From assembly GCF_031178445.1 (NCBI RefSeq), contig NZ_JAPSIY010000004.1, positions 186,001-250,000 on the forward strand: a stretch of DNA of 64,000 nt, read 5' to 3'. This document shows positions 1 through 8,322 of the stretch, one piece after another. The position numbers and the translations under genes were made by a program. The notes under the pieces are model-generated. The model was not told the origin of the DNA, ran no database searches, and saw only the letters and a list, made by a program, of their open reading frames with translations. Positions within the stretch are counted from its first letter, which is position 1. Each line of letters starts with the position of its first letter. This DNA is from Microbacterium sp. (lineage in GTDB: Bacteria > Actinomycetota > Actinomycetes > Actinomycetales > Microbacteriaceae).

Positions 1-1242
1 GGAAGCCTGGTCGCTCTCGCGTCGATCGCCGTGATGGCGATCGTCTCGCCGGCCGCCGCGCTGGCGCTCGCGGTGTGCCTCGTCGTCACCGTCGCCATCG
101 CCGTGCTGATCGGCTGGGTGCTGGGTGCCCGTGCCGAGCGGCGGGTCGCGGCCCGGCGGTCCGAGCTGTCGGCCGCGCTGGTCGACTACCTCACCGCACT
201 GGATGTCCTGATCGCCTACGGCGTGGAGCCAGACGCCCGCGAGCGCATCCGCGTTGCGGATGCGGATCTTCGCCGCACGGTCGGTCGCGCGACCCTGGCT
301 CAGTCGCTTTCGGCTGCGGTCGTCTCGGCCGCGGCGGGGGCCGCCTCCATCTGGGCGCTGGCGGTCGCGGTGCCGGGGGCGCCCGGCGGTGCGTCCGACG
401 CGGCGTGGTTCGCCGTGGCCGTGTTACTGCCGATGGCCGTATTCGAGGTGTTCTCCGTGGTGCCGCAGGCGGCGGCCTGGTGGCGGGGAGTGGCGGCGAG
501 CGCCGAGCGGATCGACGGGGTGCTCCCCGACGCGATCCCTGCAGAGCTGAGGCGCGACGAACCGGAGGCGGTAGAGGGCTCGGCCGGCGGCGGCCCGGCG
601 CTGCGACTGCGGGGCATCCGGGCATCCTGGCCCGGCGCATCCCGGCCCGCGCTCGACGGCGTCGACCTCGATGTCGCACGAGGGGAACGCGTGCTGGTGA
701 CCGGCGCGAGCGGTGCGGGCAAGTCGACGCTCGCCGCCGTCTTGGTCGGCTTCCTGGCACACGAGGGCCTGTACGAGGTCGACGGCACTGCCGCCAGGAG
801 CATCCCCGGTCCTGCCCTGCGGGCAACGGTGGGCCTGTGCGAGCAGACGCCGCAGCTGTTCGACGAGGACCTTCGCCAGAATCTGCTGTTCGCCCGCGAC
901 ACCGCGACCGATGACGAGCTGCTCGACGTGCTCGACCGCGTCGGCCTCGGCGACTGGGTGCGCAGGAACGGCGGGCTCGATTCGCGTGTCGGCGACAGGG
1001 GCGCACTGGTCTCGGGGGGCCAGGCGCAGCGCATCGCGCTGGCACGTGCCCTTCTGCGGGGCTTCCCGGTGCTCGTCCTCGACGAGCCGACCGCGGGAGT
1101 CGATCCTGAGGCGTCCGACGCCCTGCTGGCAGACCTGCTCTGTGCGGCCGGGGAGCAGACCGTCGTACTGATCTCGCACGTCGCTCCGCCCGACGGAACG
1201 GTCGATCGAACTCTGCGGATCGCCGACGGGCGCACGGTCTGA
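1..1242 (+). CDS. cydC: Thiol reductant ABC exporter, CydC-type subunit (5' end outside window)
   Basis: The reading frame is open from base 1, so the gene enters from the left and only about 413 C-terminal residues are visible. CydC pairs with CydD to export cysteine/glutathione needed for cytochrome bd assembly. Seen: the last membrane helices, then an ATPase domain with Walker A GASGAGKST (about 705-731), signature VSGGQAQR (about 1009-1032), Walker B VLVLDEP and an H-loop ISH. The fused permease-ATPase layout and the short ABC domain fit CydC better than a generic exporter, but without the N-terminus or the neighbour CydD the subtype is inferred. Confidence 0.75.
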   Translation, partial: GSLVALASIAVMAIVSPAAALALAVCLVVTVAIAVLIGWVLGARAERRVAARRSELSAALVDYLTALDVLIAYGVEPDARERIRVADADLRRTVGRATLAQSLSAAVVSAAAGAASIWALAVAVPGAPGGASDAAWFAVAVLLPMAVFEVFSVVPQAAAWWRGVAASAERIDGVLPDAIPAELRRDEPEAVEGSAGGGPALRLRGIRASWPGASRPALDGVDLDVARGERVLVTGASGAGKSTLAAVLVGFLAHEGLYEVDGTAARSIPGPALRATVGLCEQTPQLFDEDLRQNLLFARDTATDDELLDVLDRVGLGDWVRRNGGLDSRVGDRGALVSGGQAQRIALARALLRGFPVLVLDEPTAGVDPEASDALLADLLCAAGEQTVVLISHVAPPDGTVDRTLRIADGRTV

Positions 1243-1290
1243 GCGCTCTCACGGCTGCCGTCCTGCGCAAGCGCCGACCTTCGCCGTCAG

Positions 1291-2064
1291 TCAGTTGAGT
1301 GGCGCCGGAGGCTCCATGACGATGCCGTGCGCCTCGAAGGCCAGGCGGCGCTCCTCGATGCGGCGATGCATCTCGGCCTGCGCCTCGGCGACGAGTGCCT
1401 CGGGCAGGTCGACGGAGCGCGGATTCGGGTCGCCGTTGCCATCGGCGATGTAAGCGTCGAGCTCGGGACCGGACGTCCACGACGTGATGAGCGCGTAGCG
1501 CGGAGCGCCGCCGCGATGCCACACGGCATGCCAGAAGCGCTGGGTGTCGACGATGATCCGGGAGCCGGTCGGCAGGGGAAGGCGCACCTCGGTCGTCGGA
1601 TCGAAGCGGTCTGAGCGCAGGATGAGGAGTGAATCGGCGTCGTCGGTCAGGTTGCGCCAGGAGCGCACCACCCAGCCGGTTCCGTCGTCGTTGAGACGGT
1701 TGTTGTCGTCCTGATGCAGGTTGTAGATCGCGTCAGCGTAGGTGTTGGGCTGCAGCTCGATCACCCGGCAGCGACCGACGTTCGCGTCCGGTTCCAGGGC
1801 GAGCCTCTGCAGCGTGGGAGCCTTCTCGATCTGTGAGCGCACCCAGACGCCGTCCTTGTCGGCGCGTGGCGGCGTGTGATTCCAGAAGCCGTTGCACTCG
1901 AGGTCGCCGGCGTAGCTGGCCAGTGGTGCGAAACGGGTGATGCCGGAGGAGCGCCAGCCGATGTACTCCAGGTCGAGCCATTCCGATGGGTCGACCGACC
2001 GTTCGTCGCGATCGAGCACGACGTAACCGGTGGCGCTCAAAGCGGCCGAGGTGAGGAATCCCAT
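1291..2064 (-). CDS. Hypothetical protein, possible Fe(II)/2-oxoglutarate dioxygenase-like fold
   Basis: 257 residues with no firmly recognised family. The central part reads LHQDDNN, then about 55 residues later DTQRFWHAVWH, then an Arg in APRYALITSW. This His-x-Asp ... His ... Arg spacing resembles the metal and 2-oxoglutarate ligands of double-stranded beta-helix dioxygenases (phytanoyl-CoA type). That assignment is inference. No signal peptide or membrane segment is visible. It is divergent from the MetE-like gene at 2176, and the 111-bp gap holds both promoters. It ends 48 bp from the convergent cydC stop with no obvious hairpin between them. Confidence 0.55.
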   Translation of the reverse strand: MGFLTSAALSATGYVVLDRDERSVDPSEWLDLEYIGWRSSGITRFAPLASYAGDLECNGFWNHTPPRADKDGVWVRSQIEKAPTLQRLALEPDANVGRCRVIELQPNTYADAIYNLHQDDNNRLNDDGTGWVVRSWRNLTDDADSLLILRSDRFDPTTEVRLPLPTGSRIIVDTQRFWHAVWHRGGAPRYALITSWTSGPELDAYIADGNGDPNPRSVDLPEALVAEAQAEMHRRIEERRLAFEAHGIVMEPPAPLN

Positions 2065-2175
2065 CGCGATCTCCGTTCCGGCATCCGTACTGAGGCGATC
2101 CTAATCCGTCTGCGTGTGGGGTCGGTGAGCCCGGCCGTGAGCGAGAAGCGCGTTCGCGCGGCCTAGCCTGGAGTC

Positions 2176-3222
2176 ATGACCCAGCCTCAAGGTGCGCTGC
2201 TCGTCGGCAGCGTGAACTATGACGACGCCGAGAAGACCATGCGAACCGCTGCGGAGGTGCTCGGCGACCGGCTCAGGCGCATCCCGGATGGCGAGGTGGG
2301 CAAGAGATTCCACTGGATCATGTTCCAGCCCGACGTGCTCGGGCAGGCCGAAGGGATCGAGCGCGTCGGCGAGCAGCCGATCCCGTTCGGCGCGGGGCTC
2401 GACGCCCGCCCGTTGCGCATCGCGGACGGCGTGGATGCAGCCCCCATCCAGCTGCCGTCACTCGGATACGCGGATGCGGCGATCTCGTCGTACTCGGTGT
2501 TCTCGCGACTCCGCGAATCCGGCGACGTGCCGCAGGGCGTGCGCTTCCAGGTGTCGCTGCCCACTCCCGTGGCCGTCGTGTCGTCGTTCTTCTCCGGTGA
2601 GGATCGTGCAGCCATCGAGCCGGTGTACGCGGAGGCTCTCCTGCGCGAGCTGGCACGGATCCTCGATGCCATCCCGCATGGCGACCTCGCGATCCAGTGG
2701 GACGTCGCCAGTGAGCTCGGCATCATCGAGCGTGCCTCCGGATACGGCAAGACGATGGAGGCCTGGTGGGAGGGCGACCCCTTCGACGGGCTCGTCGCGC
2801 GGCTCGTGTCGCTGGTCGATGCCGTACCCACCGGGGTCGAGGCGGGCGTGCATCTCTGCTACGGCGACGCGGGGGAGCGGCACTTCATCGAGCCGACGGA
2901 TGCCGGACCGCTGGTGCGCTACGCGAACGCCGTGATCGCGGCATCCACCAGGCGGCTGGACTGGCTGCATCTGCCCGTGCCGATCGACCGCGACGACGAT
3001 GCCTACTTCGCACCGCTGGCGCAGCTCGCGCCCGTCGCCGAGCTGTACCTCGGCCTGGTGCACCGCGAGGACGGTGCAGAGGGTGCGCGCCGGCGCATCG
3101 CGGCCGCATCCCGCTTCGTCACGGACTACGGTGTGGCGACGGAATGCGGCATCGGCAGGGCGCCCCGAGGAACGACGGAGGCGATCCTGCACACGCACGC
3201 CGAGGTCGCCGCAGCCTGGTGA
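2176..3222 (+). CDS. MetE-fold (cobalamin-independent methionine synthase-like) protein
   Basis: 348 residues, about half the length of MetE, resembling only its C-terminal TIM-barrel domain. HLCYG near residue 228 gives the His-x-Cys zinc pair, and TECGIGRAP near residue 328 supplies the third Cys ligand, like the THxxC and C-terminal Cys motifs of MetE. The usual Glu ligand is not obvious. Such short archaeal/actinobacterial homologues transfer methyl or alkyl groups to thiols, or have unknown roles; the substrate here cannot be told. The ATG at 2176 follows a TAGCCT -10-like box by only a few bases, so the mRNA may be nearly leaderless. Confidence 0.6.
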   Translation: MTQPQGALLVGSVNYDDAEKTMRTAAEVLGDRLRRIPDGEVGKRFHWIMFQPDVLGQAEGIERVGEQPIPFGAGLDARPLRIADGVDAAPIQLPSLGYADAAISSYSVFSRLRESGDVPQGVRFQVSLPTPVAVVSSFFSGEDRAAIEPVYAEALLRELARILDAIPHGDLAIQWDVASELGIIERASGYGKTMEAWWEGDPFDGLVARLVSLVDAVPTGVEAGVHLCYGDAGERHFIEPTDAGPLVRYANAVIAASTRRLDWLHLPVPIDRDDDAYFAPLAQLAPVAELYLGLVHREDGAEGARRRIAAASRFVTDYGVATECGIGRAPRGTTEAILHTHAEVAAAW

Positions 3223-3294
3223 CCCGCGTGCGCGCATCTGCGTGGCCGGCAACCTCCGGATGCCGCTGTGCTCGCGGGCTCCTCCCCGGGTAGC

Positions 3295-3314
3295 ATGTGC
3301 CACATGACACATGT
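3295..3314. promoter_or_regulatory. Candidate GntR operator, autoregulatory site
   Basis: Two overlapping perfect dyads: ATGTG-C-CACAT (3295-3305) and ACATG-ACA-CATGT (3302-3314). Read on the minus strand, 3301-3312 gives ATGTGTCATGTG, which differs by one base from the site before livK. It lies just upstream of the SD and GTG start of the GntR gene, as expected for autoregulation. Assignment to this regulator is inference. Confidence 0.5.
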
Positions 3315-3326
3315 TGGAGGTGCAGC

Positions 3327-3992
3327 GTGAGCGGCTTCGGCACGCTGCTCGCGCCCGCCGAGAGCCTGCGGGAGCAGGTCGAGAATCAGCTGTCCTCCCG
3401 CATCGTGTCGGGAGAGATCCCGCCGGGGCAGGTGCTCACGGTGCCCACCCTCGCCGGAGACTTCGGCGTGAGCGCGACACCGGTGCGCGAGGCGATGCTC
3501 AATCTCGCCCGCCGCGGGTTCCTGCGCCCGATCCGAAACCGCGGATTCGAGGTGACCGAGGTCTCGGATGATGAGCTCCGTGAGCTCGGAGAGGTGCGGA
3601 CGCTGCTCGAGGCGCCGCCCATGAGGCAGATCGCGGGCACTCTGACCGACTCGGTCGTCGCCGAGCTGCGCGCGCTGGCAGATGAGATCGTCGAAGCCGG
3701 GCGGGACGGCCGGTTCGCCGAGTATCTCGCCGCCGACACGGCGTTCCATCTGCGCATCCTCGAGATGGCGGGTAACCGCACGCTTGTGGAGGTCGTCCGC
3801 GAGTTGAGGCAGCAGACGCGCCTCGTCGGGCTGGCGCACTTGGCCGAGACCGACGCGCTGATGTCGACCGCGCTCGAGCACGGTGAGCTGGTCGACATGC
3901 TGGTGGCCGGCGACGGCGAAGGTGCCGAGGCTCTCATGCGGCAGCACATCCGGCATGTCGGCGGCGTGTGGAGCGGACGCGACGAGCACTGA
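3327..3992 (+). CDS. GntR-family (FCD) regulator of the hydroxyproline cluster
   Basis: 221 residues. The GTG at 3327 is chosen because TTGGAGGTG lies 6-12 bases upstream; an upstream start at 3297 would have no SD and would overlap the operator. An N-terminal winged helix (about 15-75, with VSATPVREAMLNLARRGFL as the recognition helix region) is followed by an all-helical FCD domain with a metal-binding-type His pattern (DTAFHLRIL, HGELVDML, RQHIRHV). The gene heads a hydroxyproline catabolic locus, and the same operator-like motif occurs at its own and four other promoters. FCD regulators usually respond to the pathway substrate or an intermediate, here probably hydroxyproline or its D-epimer (inference). 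Confidence 0.85.
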   Translation: MSGFGTLLAPAESLREQVENQLSSRIVSGEIPPGQVLTVPTLAGDFGVSATPVREAMLNLARRGFLRPIRNRGFEVTEVSDDELRELGEVRTLLEAPPMRQIAGTLTDSVVAELRALADEIVEAGRDGRFAEYLAADTAFHLRILEMAGNRTLVEVVRELRQQTRLVGLAHLAETDALMSTALEHGELVDMLVAGDGEGAEALMRQHIRHVGGVWSGRDEH

Positions 3993-4057
3993 ATGACGCG
4001 CTGACCGATCGTTCGGTCACGGATTCATCTCGGCTGTTCCGTTTCGACGACCCACTG

Positions 4058-4077
4058 AGTAATGTGTCACGTGCTAT
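4058..4077. promoter_or_regulatory. Candidate GntR operator before livK
   Basis: AGTAATGTGTCACGTGCTAT lies 40 bp before the livK start in the 124-bp gap after the regulator gene. It shares TAAT(A/G)TGTCAC(G)(C/T)GCTAT with the site at 18711 and GTAAT(A/G)TGTCAC with the site at 9083. Similarity read by eye; binding is inferred. Confidence 0.55.
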
Positions 4078-4116
4078 CCGGTCGCAGTGCAACGAAGCAT
4101 CCAGGAGGTCCATCAC

Positions 4117-5301
4117 ATGAACACCCGAACCCCGCGCCTCGCGCGCGCACTCTCGCTGGCAGCAGCGGCCAGTGCGATCATCCTCACCGCAGGCTGCTCC
4201 GGTGGTCTGGCAGGCGGCGGTGACGACGGCGGGTCCGAGGAAGGGCCCATCAAGCTCGGCATGCTCGCTCCGTTCTCGGGAAGCGAGTCCGCCTTCGGCG
4301 ACTACATGCAGAACGGCGCGCAGCTCGCCGTCGACGAGATCAATGCGGACGGCGGAATCGACGGACGCGAGCTCGAGCTGGTCGTCGAAGACGATGCGTG
4401 CGACGCGACCGCGGCCGTGTCCGCGGCGAACAAGCTGGTCACAGAAGGCATCGTCGCGTCGGTCGGCGGATACTGCTCGGGCGCCACGCTGCCCACGCTG
4501 CCGATCTTCGACGAGGCCGGCATCCCCATGGTCATCCCGGCGGCGAACTCGAACGAACTCGTCAAGCAGCAGCTGCCTGGCGTGTTCCTCATCAACGGCA
4601 CCGGCACCCAGCAGGCCGAGGCAGCGGTGACGTACGCGCAGAAGAGCGGTGCCACCACCGTCGCCACCATCGACGACGCCACGGCGTACTCGGCCGACCT
4701 GGCGAAGTCGTTCGTCGAGCAGGCAGAGGCCGCCGGGCTCGAGGTGTCGTTCGAGGCCACCGTCACGCCGGGTGAGAACGACTACGCGGCCGTCGCCACG
4801 CAGCTCGCCTCCGAGAAGCCCGACCTCGTCTACTGGACCGGCTACTACCAGGAGGGCGGTCTGATCGTCCGCCAGGCGACGGACGCCGGCTACGAAGGGG
4901 CGTTCCTCGTGGGTGACGGCTCGGTCGACGCCAAGTTCGCCGAGATCGCCGGCAACGGGTACACCGAGCACGTGCTCGGCACGTTCACGCAGACGCCCGA
5001 CATGATCGAGGGTGCCGAGGACTGGATCGCCGACTACGAGGAACTCGCGGGCGGCAAGCCCGGGCCGTACTCGACCCAGTCGTACGATGCCGTGCGCGTG
5101 ATCGCCGAGGCGATCAAGGAGGCGGGCAGCACCGAGTTCGACGAGGTGGTCGCCGCACTCGAGGGGCTGAAGGACTTCGACACCTTCGCGGGACCGCTGA
5201 CCTTCACCGAGGACCACACGCTCTCCGGCGGTGGATTCGTGATCGTCGGCATCGACCCGGCGACGGGCAGCTTCGTGCTCGAGGACGACCTTCAGGGCTG
5301 A
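4117..5301 (+). CDS. Branched-chain amino-acid-type ABC transporter substrate-binding lipoprotein
   Basis: 394 residues, exported. The ATG at 4117 is preferred over an upstream GTG at 4087 because AGGAGG sits about 10 bases before it. A signal peptide ends at lipobox LTAGC (about residue 24-28), so the mature protein is a lipid-anchored type I periplasmic-binding protein (Peripla_BP_6, LivK-like). It begins IKLGMLAPFSG with later ligand-cleft segments (GGYCSGATLP, AANSNELVKQ). LivK-type receptors bind many amino acids; location in the hydroxyproline regulon suggests trans-4-hydroxy-L-proline or related imino acids. First gene of livK-H-M-G-F. Confidence 0.9.
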   Translation: MNTRTPRLARALSLAAAASAIILTAGCSGGLAGGGDDGGSEEGPIKLGMLAPFSGSESAFGDYMQNGAQLAVDEINADGGIDGRELELVVEDDACDATAAVSAANKLVTEGIVASVGGYCSGATLPTLPIFDEAGIPMVIPAANSNELVKQQLPGVFLINGTGTQQAEAAVTYAQKSGATTVATIDDATAYSADLAKSFVEQAEAAGLEVSFEATVTPGENDYAAVATQLASEKPDLVYWTGYYQEGGLIVRQATDAGYEGAFLVGDGSVDAKFAEIAGNGYTEHVLGTFTQTPDMIEGAEDWIADYEELAGGKPGPYSTQSYDAVRVIAEAIKEAGSTEFDEVVAALEGLKDFDTFAGPLTFTEDHTLSGGGFVIVGIDPATGSFVLEDDLQG

Positions 5302-5309
5302 TCGACCAG

Positions 5310-5333
5310 GCGGGGCGGCGCGAGCCGCCCCGC
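5310..5333 (+). repeat. Intercistronic stem-loop between livK and livH
   Basis: A perfect 10-bp stem, GCGGGGCGGC / GCCGCCCCGC, closes a GCGA (GNRA) tetraloop immediately after the binding-protein stop. There is no T-run, so it is more likely an mRNA-stabilising or partial-termination element that raises binding-protein levels over permease than a full terminator (inference from similar operons). Confidence 0.7.
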
Positions 5334-5367
5334 TCTCGTCGTCCCTCGACGCGGAAGGACATCCTCA

Positions 5368-6258
5368 GTGATGCAACTCATCTGGAACGGCCTGATCGTC
5401 GGCTCGTTCTACGCCCTGGTCGCCCTCGGGTACAGCATGGTCTACGGGATCATCAAGCTGCTGAACTTCGCCCACGGTGACATCTACATGCTCGGCGCGT
5501 TCGCCGGCTTCGCGGCCATGTCGGCCTTCGGCATCTCGAACGAGACCTCCATCCCCCTGCTGCTGGTCATCCTGCTGCTCTCGATGGTCACGACGGGGCT
5601 GATCGGCGTCGGCATCGAGCGCGTCGCCTATCGGCCGTTGCGAAAGAGCCCACGGCTGGCCGTGCTGATCACGGCGATCGGCGTCTCGTTCACCCTCGAG
5701 TACGCGGTGCGCCAGATCTTCGGCCCCAACCCCGAGGCGTTCCCGGTGCGACTCGCCTCGAGCGGCTTCGACTTCGCCGGCATGCGTATCACCGCCTCGC
5801 AGATCGTCCTCGTCGTGATCGCTGCGGGACTCATGCTCGTGCTGGCCCACATCGTCGAGCGCACCCGTCAGGGTCGCGCGATGCGCGCCATCGCCCTCGA
5901 CCCGCAGGGCGCCCAGCTGATGGGCGTCAACGTCAACCGCGTTATCGCCACCGTGTTCTTCATCGGCTCGGCGCTGGCGGGCGCCGCCGGTGTCATGGCG
6001 GGGGCGTACTACGGCTCGATCGACTTCCTGATGGGCTTCATCATCGGGCTGAAAGCGTTCACCGCAGCCGTCATCGGAGGCATCGGCAACCTCTACGGCG
6101 CCATGCTCGGCGGGCTGCTGCTGGGACTTCTCGAATCCTTCGGGTCGGCCTGGTTCGGCGGCGAATGGCGAGACGTCTTCTCGTTCGCCTTCCTCATCCT
6201 GTTCCTCACTTTCAAACCGACCGGGCTGCTCGGCGCCCGCGTCGTCGAGAGGATGTGA
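5368..6258 (+). CDS. Liv-type ABC transporter permease, LivH family
   Basis: 296 residues counting a GTG at 5368; the adjacent ATG at 5371 is equally possible (GGAAGGA lies 8 or 11 bases upstream). Begins MQLIWNGLIVGSFYAL, the LivH N-terminal signature, followed by about eight membrane helices. The cytoplasmic EAA-type loop reads RAMRAIALDPQGAQLMGVN, which contacts the ATPases. Forms the inner-membrane channel with the LivM-like protein, whose start follows its stop by one base. Importer for hydroxyproline or related amino acids by context. Confidence 0.9.
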   Translation: MMQLIWNGLIVGSFYALVALGYSMVYGIIKLLNFAHGDIYMLGAFAGFAAMSAFGISNETSIPLLLVILLLSMVTTGLIGVGIERVAYRPLRKSPRLAVLITAIGVSFTLEYAVRQIFGPNPEAFPVRLASSGFDFAGMRITASQIVLVVIAAGLMLVLAHIVERTRQGRAMRAIALDPQGAQLMGVNVNRVIATVFFIGSALAGAAGVMAGAYYGSIDFLMGFIIGLKAFTAAVIGGIGNLYGAMLGGLLLGLLESFGSAWFGGEWRDVFSFAFLILFLTFKPTGLLGARVVERM

Positions 6259-6259
6259 C

Positions 6260-7417
6260 ATGTCCCGCTCCACTCTCACGCGAGACGCGGCGCTGCGCGC
6301 ACCCTCGCCGCAGTTCGAACGCCCAGCCGCGGCACGCGGCGTCTTCACCTCCAACAGCGGATTCCTGCGCGCGCTCGGAATGCTCAGCATCGTGCTGCTG
6401 GCCGTGCTGCCGTTCCTCGACGCCTCTCGGTACACGATGTCGATCGCGACCAGCGCGCTGATCTACATCATGCTCTGCATGGGTCTGAACGTCGTGGTCG
6501 GTTACGCAGGGCTGCTCGACCTGGGCTACATCGCCTTCTTCGCCGTCGGCGCGTACATCTCCGGCATCCTCACCACGGTGGTCGGCTGGCCGATGTGGGC
6601 GGCGCTGCCGGCCACCATCCTGGCCTGCATCCTCGCCGGGATCATCATCGGCGCGCCCACGCTGAGGCTGCGCAGCGACTACCTCGCCATCGTCACCCTC
6701 GGCTTCGGCGAGATCATCCGCATCACCGCGAACAACCTCGACATCACCGGAGGTCCCTCGGGCATCCACGGCATCCCCACCTGGACCTTCGGAGACTGGA
6801 GCTTCGCCGACGGGTTCAGCCTGTTCGGCCTGGAGTTCCCGCAGCGCGTAGTCTTCTACTACTTCGTCGCGATGGTCGTCGTGCTCGTGGGCGTGATCGG
6901 CGCCGGCCGCCTCGCCAGGGGTCGGCTCGGCAGGGCGTGGAAGGCGGTGCGCGACGACGAGGACGCGGCTGAGGCGATGGGCATCAACACCTACGTCGCG
7001 AAGATCACCGCCTACATCATCGGCGCGGTCTGGGCGGGCATCGCGGGACAGCTGATGGCCACGCACCTGTCTGCCATCAGCCCGAACAGCTTCCAGTTCC
7101 TCTACTCGGCCCTGATCCTGATGGCGGTCGTTCTCGGTGGCATGGGCTCAACCCCGGGCGTGATCATCGGCGCGCTGTTCGTGTCGCTCGCACCCGAGCT
7201 GCTGCGTGACTTCTCGGAGTGGCGCTTCCTGATCTTCGGCCTGCTGCTGATCGTGGTCATGCTGTTCCGCCCGGCGGGGCTGTGGCCGGCGACCGCCGTG
7301 CTGCCGTGGCTGAAGAAGAAGCGGCCCGTTCCGCCGGCCACAGCGGGCTTCATGGCGGTGCCGCAGGCGTCGGCGAACGAGGATCTCGAGCCCGTGGAAC
7401 GCGAGGAGGACCGATGA
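6260..7417 (+). CDS. Liv-type ABC transporter permease, LivM family
   Basis: 385 residues, about eight to ten membrane helices. GLNVVVGYAGLLDLGYIAFFAVGAY and the EAA loop RAWKAVRDDEDAAEAMGIN are LivM hallmarks. The N-terminus carries about 35 hydrophilic residues and the C-terminus a short charged tail. GAGAGG precedes the ATG by about 7 bases. The stop overlaps the ATG of the next ATPase gene (ATGA), indicating translational coupling. Confidence 0.9.
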   Translation: MSRSTLTRDAALRAPSPQFERPAAARGVFTSNSGFLRALGMLSIVLLAVLPFLDASRYTMSIATSALIYIMLCMGLNVVVGYAGLLDLGYIAFFAVGAYISGILTTVVGWPMWAALPATILACILAGIIIGAPTLRLRSDYLAIVTLGFGEIIRITANNLDITGGPSGIHGIPTWTFGDWSFADGFSLFGLEFPQRVVFYYFVAMVVVLVGVIGAGRLARGRLGRAWKAVRDDEDAAEAMGINTYVAKITAYIIGAVWAGIAGQLMATHLSAISPNSFQFLYSALILMAVVLGGMGSTPGVIIGALFVSLAPELLRDFSEWRFLIFGLLLIVVMLFRPAGLWPATAVLPWLKKKRPVPPATAGFMAVPQASANEDLEPVEREEDR

Positions 7418-8322
7418 GCGCTCTGCTGGAAGTCAAGGACCTCCGCCTGCAGTTCGGCGGCGTGAAGGCCGTCGACGGGCTCAGCTTCTCTGTCGAGGCG
7501 GGCGAGATCCTCGCCGTCATCGGGCCGAACGGTGCCGGGAAGACCAGCGCGTTCAACTGCATCTCGGCGTTCTACCTGCCCACCTCCGGCTCGGTGGTGT
7601 TCGACGGCAAGGACATCGTGCGCGAGGCGCCGGCGTTCTGGCGCACCCTGCGCATGGTCGATCTGCTGCAGAGCTTCGGGTTCTACCGGGTGCTGCCCTC
7701 GCGGGTCACCAAGTGGGGCATGGCACGCACGTTCCAGAACCTGAGGCTGTTCCGTGAGCTGAGCGTGCTCGACAACGTCAAGACCGCGATGCACGCCAAC
7801 CTGCGCGAGGGCTTCTGGGCGACGCTGCTGCACACGCCCGGCTACCGCCGGGCAGAGCAGGAGTGCGCGGAGCAGGCTCGCGGGTGGCTCGATTTCGTCG
7901 GCTTCACGGGCGACGAGAACCTGTACGTCACGCAGCTGCCCTACGGCGAACAGCGCCGGGTCGAGATCGCCCGAGCGCTCGCCACCGGCCCCAAGCTGCT
8001 GCTGCTGGACGAGCCTGCCGCCGGCCTGAACTTCAACGAGAAGCAGGCGCTCATGCAGCTGATCCGCCGCATCCGCGACCTGGGCGTCGCGGTGGTGCTC
8101 ATCGAGCACGACATGGGGCTGATCATGGAGCTGGCGGAGCGGATCGTGGTGCTCAACTACGGCAAGGAGATCGCCGAGGGCACGCCGGAGCAGATCAAGA
8201 ACGACCCGATCGTGATCGAGGCCTACCTCGGCGTCGAGGACGAACCACTCGACGACACGAAGCTGCAGACCGGCACCGTCGATCTGTCGCTGCTCGAGAA
8301 GAACAGCAAGGAGAAGCGCTGA
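7414..8322 (+). CDS. Liv-type ABC transporter ATP-binding protein, LivG family
   Basis: 302 residues; family members are usually about 255. Start ATG at 7414 follows GAGGAGGA and overlaps the permease stop. Walker A GPNGAGKT (about residue 36), signature LPYGEQRR, Walker B LLLLDEP and H-loop IEHDM. The extra length comes mostly from a roughly 33-residue insertion between FDGKDIV and MARTFQN (about residues 67-99, rich in Trp/Phe/Arg), just before the Q-loop region, plus a 25-residue C-terminal tail. Cytoplasmic ATPase of the importer. Confidence 0.9.
   Translation: MSALLEVKDLRLQFGGVKAVDGLSFSVEAGEILAVIGPNGAGKTSAFNCISAFYLPTSGSVVFDGKDIVREAPAFWRTLRMVDLLQSFGFYRVLPSRVTKWGMARTFQNLRLFRELSVLDNVKTAMHANLREGFWATLLHTPGYRRAEQECAEQARGWLDFVGFTGDENLYVTQLPYGEQRRVEIARALATGPKLLLLDEPAAGLNFNEKQALMQLIRRIRDLGVAVVLIEHDMGLIMELAERIVVLNYGKEIAEGTPEQIKNDPIVIEAYLGVEDEPLDDTKLQTGTVDLSLLEKNSKEKR

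Noticed and set aside
5365..7066. Long minus-strand frames across the livH/livM genes
   Set aside because: Composition is Arg/Asp/Glu-rich shadow coding with no SD; the plus strand has unmistakable permease sequence.
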